19,459 nt of DNA from contig CALMIB010000094.1 of NCBI GenBank assembly GCA_937863945.1, positions 1 through 19,459 on the forward strand. Direction: 5' to 3'. Shown piece after piece: positions 13,803 through 19,459 of the stretch (positions are counted from its first letter, which is position 1; the number at the start of each line of letters is the position of its first letter). A program made the translations under genes and the position numbers. This stretch comes from an uncultured Longilinea sp. GTDB taxonomy: Bacteria; Chloroflexota; Anaerolineae; Anaerolineales; Anaerolineaceae. Under the pieces are notes generated by a model. That model worked only from the letters and a program-made list of their open reading frames with translations. It did not search any database and was not told the DNA's origin.

Positions 13803-16208
13803 CTAATCCTTCGCCAGATGCGCCACGGTCACGCCGTCGCCGCCCTCGTTTTCCTGGCCCGACTGCCAGCGGTCAACATTGGGTGAATGGCGCAGCGCGT
13901 CGCGGATGGCCTGGCGCAGCTTGCCGGTGCCCTTGCCGTGGATGATGCGCACAAAGGGCAGGCCGCTCAGGTAGGCGCTGTCGATGTAACGGTCCAGCGC
14001 TTCCAGCGCATCCTCGGCGCGCTGCCCGCGCAGGTCTAGCTCCATGCCCGGCGAGGGCGTGAAGACCTGCGGGCGCGCGGCCGATTTATCGCGCGCAGAG
14101 GCTTCCGCCGGGGCTGCGGCCTCGGGCGCGTCCTCGTTGGGGCGCTGCACGTCGGCCAGGCGCGAACGCACGCGCAGGTTGCCGATCTGCACCTCCACCT
14201 CGCTCTCGCCCAACGCAGTCACCACCCCGTCCAGTTTGAGCGAGCGCAGCTTCACCTTGTCGCCCACGCGCAGCGGGCGCGGCGCCTGCATGCCGGCGAT
14301 CTTCTCAGGCGTGCGGCGCGCCACGGGAGCCTGGGCGGCCTCCTCCAGCGCGCTCACCTGCTGCTGCAGCGGCTTCAACGCCTCCAGCGGCTGGCGCGCG
14401 CGCGAAAGCTCGCGCCGCACCTCTTCCAACTCGCCGCGCAGGTCGGACACCTCGGCTTCGGCGTCGCGGCGGGTGCGTTCCAGCAGCGCCTGACGCTCGT
14501 CCTCCACCTTCTCCATGCGCTCGGCCCATTGCAGGCGCAGCTTTTCGGCCTCGGTGCGCTGGCGGTCGGCGTCGGCGCGCAGCTTGCGGGCAATGTCGCG
14601 CTGGCGGTGGATCTCGTCGAGCAGATCCTCAGCCTTCAGGTCGGCCGGGTCGAGCATGTTGCGCGCCGCCGCGATGATCTCGTCGGGCACGTGCAGCCGC
14701 TCGCAGATGGCCAGCGCGTTCGAGCGCCCCGGCAGCCCGATGGTCAGGTGATAGGTCGGGCGCAGCGTGCGCAGGTCGAATTCCATGCTGGCGTTCACCA
14801 CGCCCGGTGTGGCATGCGCGAAGGCCTTCAACTCGGGGTAATGCGTGGCCACCAGGCTGGTGATGCGCTGCTCCACCAGGTGCGCCAGGATGGCGCGCGC
14901 CAGCGCCGAGCCCTCCTGCGGGTCGGTGCCCGCGCCGAGCTCGTCCAGCAGCACCAGCGAGCGCCGGTCGGCCTTCTTGAGGATGCGCACGATGTTGGTG
15001 ATGTGCCCCGAAAAGGTTGAGAGCGACTGCTCGATGGATTGTTCGTCGCCGATGTCGGCGTAAATGTTTTCGAAAACGCTGATCTCCGAGCCGGATTGGG
15101 CCGGGATGTGCAGCCCCGACTGCGCCATCAGCGCCAGCAGCCCGACCGTCTTGAGCGTGACGGTCTTGCCGCCGGTGTTGGGTCCGGTGATGACCAGCGC
15201 GTAGGTGGCCTCGTCCAGCACCACGTCGATCGGCACCACGCTGGCCGGGTCGAGCAGCGGGTGGCGCGCGTGAAACAGGCGGATGGTGCTGCCCGGGTGC
15301 GAGCCGTCGCGCATTTTGCGCGGCGGAACCAGCACCGGCTCGGCAGCCTTCAGGTCGTCGGCGTACTTGGCGCAGGCCAGGCACAGGTCCATCTCGGCCA
15401 GCGCCACCACAATCTCGGTCAGCGTGCCGGCATGGCGGCCCACCTGGTCGGTCAGCTCGGCCAGGATGCGGCGTTCCTCGTCGCGTTCGGCCAGTTGCAG
15501 CTCGTGCCAGGTGTTGTTCAGCTCCACCACCGCCAGCGGCTCCACGAACAGCGTCTGCCCGGAGGAGGATTGGTCGTGGACGATCGAGCGGATGCGGCCC
15601 TTGAAATCGGCGCGCAGCGGGATGACGTAGCGCCCGTTGCGCTGCGTGATGATTTGCTCCTGCAGGATGGGTGCGTTTTTGGGGTCGTTGATCAGGCGTT
15701 CCAGCCTGCCGAGCAGGCGCTCGTGCGCCACGCGCATCTCCGAACGGATGGACGCCAGTTTGGGCGAAGCCGAATCGAGCACCTCGCCGCGGTCGGAGAT
15801 GGCGCGGGTGATGGTTTCGATCAGGCCGGGCGGGGGCGGCATGCGCGCGGCAATTTCCGCCAGGCGCGGGAAATGCTCGGCCTGTCGCTCCAGCGCGCGG
15901 GCAAGCTCGCGCGCCGCGATCAGCGTGCCCTTGATGTTGAGCAGGTCCTCGCCGGTCAGCACGCCCGAACGCGCCGCGATCTCGATCTGCGGGCGGATGT
16001 CGAGCGCGCCGCCGATGGTCGTCTCGGAGCGAATGCTCAACAGGCGGCGGGCCTCGCTGGTGCGGGTCTGCCGCTCGACGGCTTCATCCAGTTTATCGGT
16101 GGGGCGCAGCGCGCGCGCCAGTTCGGCCGACGCGCTGAAATCGGCATAAGCGGCCAGCTTTTCCAGCACCTTGCGGTATTCAAGCGTTGAGAGTGATTTG
16201 TCGTCCAT
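13803..16208 (-). CDS. mutS2: Endonuclease MutS2
   Basis: An 801-residue MutS2. The family is known to suppress recombination and, in some bacteria, to rescue collided ribosomes. The ATPase shows Walker A GPNTGGKT at about 341-348, LVLLDELGAGTDPQEG at about 416-431, and ATHYPELKAFA. A coiled-coil region (about 520-630) precedes the C-terminal Smr nuclease domain (from about 721) with LDLRG and HGKGTGKLR. The frame is open far upstream to 16415, but that extension overlaps the flavodoxin gene and is low-complexity Arg/Pro. The protein start MDDKSLSTLEY fits the family. A TAGAAT box ends 8 bases before this ATG and there is no Shine-Dalgarno sequence, so the mRNA is probably leaderless. Confidence 0.95.
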   Translation of the reverse strand: MDDKSLSTLEYRKVLEKLAAYADFSASAELARALRPTDKLDEAVERQTRTSEARRLLSIRSETTIGGALDIRPQIEIAARSGVLTGEDLLNIKGTLIAARELARALERQAEHFPRLAEIAARMPPPPGLIETITRAISDRGEVLDSASPKLASIRSEMRVAHERLLGRLERLINDPKNAPILQEQIITQRNGRYVIPLRADFKGRIRSIVHDQSSSGQTLFVEPLAVVELNNTWHELQLAERDEERRILAELTDQVGRHAGTLTEIVVALAEMDLCLACAKYADDLKAAEPVLVPPRKMRDGSHPGSTIRLFHARHPLLDPASVVPIDVVLDEATYALVITGPNTGGKTVTLKTVGLLALMAQSGLHIPAQSGSEISVFENIYADIGDEQSIEQSLSTFSGHITNIVRILKKADRRSLVLLDELGAGTDPQEGSALARAILAHLVEQRITSLVATHYPELKAFAHATPGVVNASMEFDLRTLRPTYHLTIGLPGRSNALAICERLHVPDEIIAAARNMLDPADLKAEDLLDEIHRQRDIARKLRADADRQRTEAEKLRLQWAERMEKVEDERQALLERTRRDAEAEVSDLRGELEEVRRELSRARQPLEALKPLQQQVSALEEAAQAPVARRTPEKIAGMQAPRPLRVGDKVKLRSLKLDGVVTALGESEVEVQIGNLRVRSRLADVQRPNEDAPEAAAPAEASARDKSAARPQVFTPSPGMELDLRGQRAEDALEALDRYIDSAYLSGLPFVRIIHGKGTGKLRQAIRDALRHSPNVDRWQSGQENEGGDGVTVAHLAKD

Positions 16209-16216
16209 CGCTGGGA

Positions 16217-16225
16217 ATTCTACCA
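16217..16225 (-). promoter_or_regulatory. Extended -10 promoter for leaderless mutS2
   Basis: TG-G-TAGAAT on the minus strand ends 8 bases before the ATG at 16208. It confirms the shorter MutS2 and matches the spacing seen at nadK and the MATE gene. Confidence 0.6.
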
Positions 16226-16257
16226 CGAAGGGCAGAAGGAGAGAGAGCCGGCGGAGG

Positions 16258-16731
16258 TCAGGCGGCCAGCTTCTCGCCCCAGGCCGCAGCGCGGTCCAAT
16301 TCGCCGTCGCGCAGCGGGCCCTCGGACGCCAGGACCATGAAACCCTGCGGCAGGTCGGCCTGCGTCCCGCCGGCCCTGGCCAGCGCCTTGCCAATCGGCT
16401 CGGCGGCATAGCCAAACAACCCGGAGAACACGGTCAGGATCAGGTTGTTGACCGCCTTCACGTCCATGCGCGTATCGAAGGCAACTACTTTTACACCCTG
16501 CAGCGCGCCGGCGGGCAATGCTTTCAGCAGCGCCTTGGTGCCCTCGGTGGGGCGGAAGGCGCGCGTGGGCGAACCGACCACGACCAGGTCAAATGCCTTG
16601 AACCGCTCTGGCCGTGCATCCGCGACGCGCAGCACGGTCACCTCACAATGCGCAGCCAGCCCTTCAGCCACCGCGCGGGCAATTTTTTCGGTGTTGCCGA
16701 AGTAGGACTCAAAAACGACCAGTGCTTTCAT
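16258..16731 (-). CDS. Flavodoxin-family protein
   Basis: A 157-residue flavodoxin-like electron carrier. The FMN phosphate-binding loop is VVFESYFGNTEKIARAV at residues 5-21 (S-x-x-GNT pattern). GSPTRAFRPTEGT at about 53-65 is the ring-binding loop region. The remaining alternation of strands and helices fits the flavodoxin fold. The partner enzyme is not evident. No strong ribosome-binding site precedes the ATG. A TATGAT box on the minus strand at 16779-16774 is a possible -10. It is 49 bases upstream of mutS2, which nevertheless has its own promoter. It is divergent from the DUF3800 island. Confidence 0.87.
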   Translation of the reverse strand: MKALVVFESYFGNTEKIARAVAEGLAAHCEVTVLRVADARPERFKAFDLVVVGSPTRAFRPTEGTKALLKALPAGALQGVKVVAFDTRMDVKAVNNLILTVFSGLFGYAAEPIGKALARAGGTQADLPQGFMVLASEGPLRDGELDRAAAWGEKLAA

Positions 16732-16899
16732 GCTGTTGTTTCTCGCTTTTCACAGGAATACGGGGATAGCTTGATCATACCCCATCCTGTGAAGCCCTTC
16801 ACCGGCTATTTGGGCAGGATTCGGCGGGCGAAACCCCCGGGCCTGAAAAGCAGCGGGCAGATGCAACAAATAAGCATTGTGATCCATTAAATTCTTAAG

Positions 16900-16942
16900 T
16901 GATAGAATTGATCAAATCGGGTGGTCGTAAGCACCCGCTTTT
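16900..16942 (+). promoter_or_regulatory. Extended -10 element followed by a short hairpin
   Basis: TG-A-TAGAAT (16900-16908) is followed by CGGGTG (16918-16923) pairing with CACCCG (16932-16937), with loop GTCGTAAG, then CTTTTC. A transcript starting near 16915 would fold at once and might terminate. The loop resembles GTCGCTAAGC in the leader RNA downstream. Confidence 0.35.
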
Positions 16943-16982
16943 CAAAGCAATCCCCTTCCAATTTCATATAGAACAGGGCATA

Positions 16983-17010
16983 TTGACATTTCGATTGGTT
17001 GTGATAAACT
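16983..17010 (+). promoter_or_regulatory. Promoter of the DUF3800 leader RNA
   Basis: A consensus TTGACA (16983-16988) and TAAACT (17005-17010), spaced by 16 bases, with TG-A directly before the -10 box. Transcription would start at about 17017, where the structured leader begins. Confidence 0.65.
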
Positions 17011-17016
17011 AAATTT

Positions 17017-17095
17017 GCGTCTGGGTTGAGTCGCTAAGCGTCTCATCTTGGGGCTTTCAGCCCCAAAACCAGTCGCTTTTATTTAAGCGTGGGGG
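17017..17095 (+). ncRNA. Structured leader RNA upstream of DUF3800
   Basis: The leader folds as a three-way junction. The outer stem pairs GCG-T-CTGG (17017-17024) with CCAG-T-CGC (17069-17076). Hairpin A pairs TGAG-T-CGC (17027-17034) with GCG-T-CTCA (17038-17045) around TAA. Hairpin B pairs TTGGGGCT (17048-17055) with AGCCCCAA (17059-17066). Both the outer stem and hairpin A contain the same T-T mismatch beside GCG/CGC, because GCGTCT and AGTCGCT each occur twice and alternate. A further AAGCG (17085-17089) can pair with CGCTT. The G-rich run before the ATG could pair with the CCCC of hairpin B, so start access may be switched. I recall that several candidate RNA motifs have been reported upstream of DUF3800 genes. 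Whether this is one of them is unchecked. Confidence 0.65.
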
Positions 17096-17099
17096 CAAC

Positions 17100-17996
17100 A
17101 TGTATCTTTGCTATGTTGATGAATCAGGCACATCAGATATTCCGGGCAATTCTTCGCACTTTATTTTAGCCGGATTATCGATACCCATCTGGAATTGGAA
17201 GTCTTGCGATCAAGAAATTGATCGCATAAAACGAAGATATGATTTGTGCGAAGCGGAAATTCACATTGCCTGGATTCTTCGGCCTTATTTAGAGCAGACG
17301 AAAATATCCGATTTTGATAAGTTAAACTATGTTCAGCGCAGATCAGCGGTCGAAGCCTATCGAAAATCCGAAATATTGCGCTTGCAGCGGAGCAAAAAAC
17401 CGAAGTTATTAAAGCAAACAAAGAAAAATTTCCAAAAGACGAATAGCTATATCCATCTCACCTATATGGAGCGGAAAAAATTTATTTTTGATGTTGCCAA
17501 TGCAATTTCAAAATGGCGCGATGCAAGATTATTTGCCGAATGTGTTGATAAAGTTTTTTTTGACCCTGTAAAAGCCGGCAAGCCCATCGATGAACAGGCA
17601 TTTGAGCAATTGGTATCCCGGTTTGAGCAGTTTCTTCAACTCACTGGAACGGATGCATCGCATCAAAATGGTTTGATCATTCACGACCATAATCAAACGG
17701 TTTCCAGGAAGTTAACCGACATGATGAAACGATTTCATCAAACCGGCACTTTGTGGACTTCGATTGAAAAAATTATTGAAACACCCTTATTTGTCGATAG
17801 TCAGCTTACCAGCATGGTTCAAATAGCGGATGTGTGTGCGTACGCCTTGAGAAGGTACTTGGAAAATAACGAAGAAGAACTCTTTGACTTGATTTTCAGC
17901 CGAGCAGACCGAAAGGATGGCAAAGTGGTTGGAGTGCGGCATTTTACCAACCTTAGTTGCTCGTGCAAAATCTGTCGCGCTCATCGAAAAGTGTAA
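17100..17996 (+). CDS. DUF3800 protein, putative RNase H-like nuclease
   Basis: A 298-residue DUF3800 protein. The N terminus MYLCYVDESG carries the hallmark D7-E8-S9, and the C-terminal SMVQIADVCAYALRRYLE carries the second conserved acidic site (D244). These acids fit a predicted RNase H-like metal-dependent fold, but no activity is established. Residues about 85-125 are rich in Lys/Arg and could bind nucleic acid. The end has C287-x-C289-x2-C292-x2-H295, a possible zinc site. The gene is strongly AT-rich (17401-17460 has 18 G/C of 60, against 45 of 60 at 13441-13500 in recN), so it was probably acquired by transfer. It stands alone behind the structured leader RNA, with a G-rich ribosome-binding region. 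Confidence 0.85.
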   Translation: MYLCYVDESGTSDIPGNSSHFILAGLSIPIWNWKSCDQEIDRIKRRYDLCEAEIHIAWILRPYLEQTKISDFDKLNYVQRRSAVEAYRKSEILRLQRSKKPKLLKQTKKNFQKTNSYIHLTYMERKKFIFDVANAISKWRDARLFAECVDKVFFDPVKAGKPIDEQAFEQLVSRFEQFLQLTGTDASHQNGLIIHDHNQTVSRKLTDMMKRFHQTGTLWTSIEKIIETPLFVDSQLTSMVQIADVCAYALRRYLENNEEELFDLIFSRADRKDGKVVGVRHFTNLSCSCKICRAHRKV

Positions 17997-18015
17997 CGAG
18001 AATTCTCAAATATCA

Positions 18016-18501
18016 TCACCCCGCCAACCCCTCCAGCACCGCCAGCGACTCGCGGTTATCGGGTTCCTCGATCATCGAGCTGGCATAGTGGGCATAGCGG
18101 ATGCGCCCGGCGCGGTCCACCAGGAAAACGCTCGGTGTGCCCAGCGCGAAGAACTTTTTGACCTGCAAATACTGCCCGGCCACCGCCGAACCTTTGTCGC
18201 TTAAGATCGGGTAGGGCGTGGGGTGGCGCTCAATGTAGCGCGCGATCATGCGCGGGCCATTCGGCACCATCACCAACACTTCGGTGTTGAGCGCCTGAAA
18301 TTTTGCGTAGTCATGGCGCAACTGCGCCATATGATTGGTGCAATGCGGTCAGGCAAAGCCAATGTTGAAGACCAGCAGCGCATTGCGCGTCTGCGTGACG
18401 GCCGAGAGCGTGAAGGGCGTGCCGTTGTGATCGGGCAGGGTGAAGTCGGGGGCCGCGTTGCCCACGGATAAGCGCGCATGAATTTCGCCTGTTTGTGTCA
18501 T
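18016..18501 (-). CDS. Peroxiredoxin-like selenoprotein (Sec at codon 51)
   Basis: A 161-residue thioredoxin-fold protein of the AhpC/TSA (peroxiredoxin) type, read through one in-frame TGA at 18349-18351. Upstream is VGNAAPDFTLPDHNGTPFTLS and ALLVFNIGFA. Codon 51 is TGA, then P-H-C54, and the frame continues through VLVMVPNGP, YPILSDKGSAV and GTPSVFLVDRAGRIRYAH, all typical peroxiredoxin segments. The TGA occupies the usual position of the active cysteine, giving U-x-x-C. A hairpin suited to a bacterial SECIS follows. It would act as a thiol-dependent peroxidase or redox protein. A TATAAT box ends 6 bases before the ATG, so the mRNA is probably leaderless. A conventional caller would break it at TGA. 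A sequencing error changing TGC to TGA is the main alternative. Confidence 0.82.
18311..18334 (-). promoter_or_regulatory. SECIS-like hairpin
   Basis: In the mRNA, ATGGCGC and GCGCCAT pair as 7 bp around the loop AGTT, 25 bases after the UGA. Pairing TCA with TGA past a small 5' bulge can extend the stem. The loop has G in its second position and a GU, and the distance fits what I recall for bacterial SECIS elements. Confidence 0.6.
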
Positions 18502-18507
18502 ATTTTT

Positions 18508-18513
18508 ATTATA
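18508..18513 (-). promoter_or_regulatory. TATAAT box of the selenoprotein gene
   Basis: A perfect TATAAT on the minus strand ends 6 bases before the ATG at 18501. The start codon would coincide with the transcription start. No clear -35 box is seen. Confidence 0.55.
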
Positions 18514-18582
18514 ACCGATTAAAGTAACGTAAAGGATTGATGACTCACCCTGCACATTTCAGGATACTGCTGCGCGTTTCAA

Positions 18583-18651
18583 TTTGTATAATCTCAAAAC
18601 ATTATACAAAATGGATTTGTTGTTTGTATATCTTTATACAAAACATTATAC
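18583..18651. promoter_or_regulatory. Operator array of GTATAAT half-sites
   Basis: TTTGTATAAT (18583-18592) is the exact inverse of ATTATACAAA (18601-18610). TTTGTATA (18623-18630) inverts TATACAAA (18635-18642). A further ATTATAC lies at 18645-18651. The second palindrome overlaps the -35 box of the FAS1 gene and the last half-site overlaps its -10 box, as expected for a repressor. The regulator is not in the window. Confidence 0.6.
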
Positions 18652-18652
18652 T
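18624..18652 (+). promoter_or_regulatory. Promoter of the FAS1 lipoprotein gene
   Basis: TTGTAT (18624-18629) and TATACT (18647-18652) are separated by 17 bases. Transcription from about 18659 gives a short leader with the strong ribosome-binding site GGAGGAG at 18686-18692. Confidence 0.6.
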
Positions 18653-18697
18653 AACGACATTGAACAAACAAAACATTAGACGTATGGAGGAGATGAA

Positions 18698-19459
18698 ATG
18701 AAACGCTTTCTACTGGTAGCTTTGTTCGCTTCACTTGTGCTTTCGGCCTGCGCGCCGGCTGCCACCCAGGCCCCCGCGCCTATGCCCACCAACACGCCCG
18801 TTCCGCCCATGCCGACCCAGGCCCCGCAGACCATCGTGGATATCGCTGTGGCCGACGGCCGCTTTGGCACGCTGGTTGCCGCGGTGCAGGCCGCCGGGCT
18901 GGTGGAAACCCTCTCCGGCGACGGCCCGTTCACCGTCTTCGCCCCCACCGACGAAGCCTTCGCCAAACTGCCTGCCGGCACGCTGGATGAACTGCTCAAG
19001 CCCGAGAACAAGCAGCAACTCACCGACATCCTGCTCTACCATGTGGTCGCCGGCAGCGTGAAGGCCGCCGACGTGGTCAAGCTGACCGAAGCCGAGACCG
19101 CCCTGGGCAAGAATGTGACCGTCAAGGTGGATGGCGACAAGGTCTTCATCAATGACGCGCAGGTGATCATCACCGACATTCAGGCCAGCAACGGCATCAT
19201 CCACGTGGTGGATACGGTCATCCTGCCGCCCGCCGAAGAGAAAGCCCTCGATATCGTTGACCTGGCAGTTGCTGACGGCCGCTTTGGCACCCTGGCCGCC
19301 GCCCTGACCGCCGCTGGCCTGGTCGATACGCTCAAGGGTGAAGGTCCCTTCACCGTCTTCGCCCCCACCGACGAAGCCTTCGCCAAACTGCCCGCCGGCA
19401 CGCTGGACGAACTGCTCAGGCCTGAGAACAAGCAGCAGCTCACCGACATCCTGCTCTAC
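18698..19459 (+). CDS. Fasciclin (FAS1) repeat lipoprotein, 3' end missing
   Basis: At least 254 residues, running off the window without a stop. Residues 1-17 form a lipoprotein signal with lipobox LSAC (Cys18). A Pro/Thr/Gln linker to about residue 44 precedes a complete FAS1 domain (about 46-178), and a second near-identical FAS1 domain then begins. Both copies carry the family marks: ADGRFGTL, then GPFTVFAPTDEAFAKLPAGTL (shown in part), then ILLY, with HVV and IIHVVDTVILP visible only in the first. FAS1 domains mediate adhesion and matrix contacts, so this is probably a surface-anchored adhesion or envelope protein. The start is fixed by GGAGGAG 5 bases before the ATG. The promoter overlaps a palindromic operator array, so expression is probably regulated. 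Confidence 0.9.
   Translation, partial: MKRFLLVALFASLVLSACAPAATQAPAPMPTNTPVPPMPTQAPQTIVDIAVADGRFGTLVAAVQAAGLVETLSGDGPFTVFAPTDEAFAKLPAGTLDELLKPENKQQLTDILLYHVVAGSVKAADVVKLTEAETALGKNVTVKVDGDKVFINDAQVIITDIQASNGIIHVVDTVILPPAEEKALDIVDLAVADGRFGTLAAALTAAGLVDTLKGEGPFTVFAPTDEAFAKLPAGTLDELLRPENKQQLTDILLY
18831..19459 (+). repeat. Tandem 420-bp coding repeat (FAS1 units)
   Basis: Bases recur with an exact 420-bp period (140 codons). Between 18929-19039 and 19349-19459 I count 5 differences in 111 bases, four of them silent. The second copy is cut by the window end. This indicates recent duplication or gene conversion between domains. Confidence 0.85.

Larger units (their letters stand above)
16732..17099. 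other. Divergent intergenic region, AT-rich, with RNA structures
   Basis: No protein-coding gene is seen in these 368 bases. The left 130 bases keep the GC-rich character of the chromosome and hold a possible flavodoxin -10 box. From about 16860 the composition turns AT-rich and contains two plus-strand promoters and the hairpins described separately, leading to the DUF3800 gene. Confidence 0.7.

Noticed and set aside
13653..13886. A 77-residue protein encoded by the small-RNA region
   Set aside because: It has no ribosome-binding site, runs through the terminator and overlaps the 3' end of mutS2. Its composition looks random.
16209..16415. N-terminal extension of MutS2
   Set aside because: The extension overlaps the flavodoxin gene in another frame and is Arg/Pro-rich shadow sequence. 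The -10 box lies inside it.
18016..18330. A separate 104-residue gene beginning at the internal ATG at 18330
   Set aside because: It lacks the N-terminal third of the redoxin fold, has no ribosome-binding site, and is in frame with the upstream part through the TGA. One selenoprotein explains both pieces.

Overview
The window looks like a piece of a bacterial chromosome, most likely from Chloroflexota (an Anaerolineae-like lineage). This is inferred from high-GC, CGC-rich coding sequence, lipoproteins with Pro/Thr linkers, a translin-family gene, a B-box/membrane protein and the tatA-tatB-tatC-mrp order. No marker gene in the window proves the taxon. TGA is a normal stop here (larA, mrp, recN and others), which matters for the selenoprotein call.

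Layout. 1-1009 (minus): a tRNA-Arg(GCG) with its own promoter and an alpha/beta hydrolase. 1199-3797 (plus): a twin-arginine translocase operon (tatA, tatB-like, tatC) followed by the Fe-S carrier ATPase mrp. 3798-4137: a non-coding AT-rich gap with two strong inverted repeats. 4138-6491: a small membrane protein, a GerMN-domain lipoprotein and a MATE exporter. 6684-8000: a LarA-family (nickel-pincer racemase) protein. 8015-8913: ssb and a DUF3467 gene, closed by a terminator that overlaps the last codons. 8927-13541: translin-family protein, a Cas4-like nuclease encoded as two membrane-anchored halves, NAD kinase, a B-box zinc-finger membrane protein and recN. 13609-13735: a probable orphan small RNA with its own promoter and terminator. 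13803-16731 (minus): mutS2 and a flavodoxin. 16860-17996: an AT-rich island holding a structured leader RNA and a DUF3800 gene. 18016-18501 (minus): a peroxiredoxin-like selenoprotein with in-frame UGA and a SECIS-like hairpin. 18583-19459 (plus): an operator-rich promoter and a tandem FAS1 lipoprotein cut by the window end.

How it fits together. The middle of the window is rich in DNA and RNA handling (SSB, translin, Cas4-like nuclease, RecN, MutS2). Several genes (MATE, nadK, mutS2, the selenoprotein) have a TATAAT-like -10 box only 6-8 nt before the start codon and no Shine-Dalgarno sequence, which suggests leaderless transcripts. Other genes (tatA, mrp, the 4138 gene, larA, ssb, the FAS1 gene) have ordinary ribosome-binding sites.

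The best candidates for something new are the DUF3800 gene with its repeat-built leader RNA, the split membrane Cas4-like nuclease beside translin, the UxxC selenoprotein, and the orphan RNA between recN and mutS2. All calls come from reading the sequence. No database search was run.
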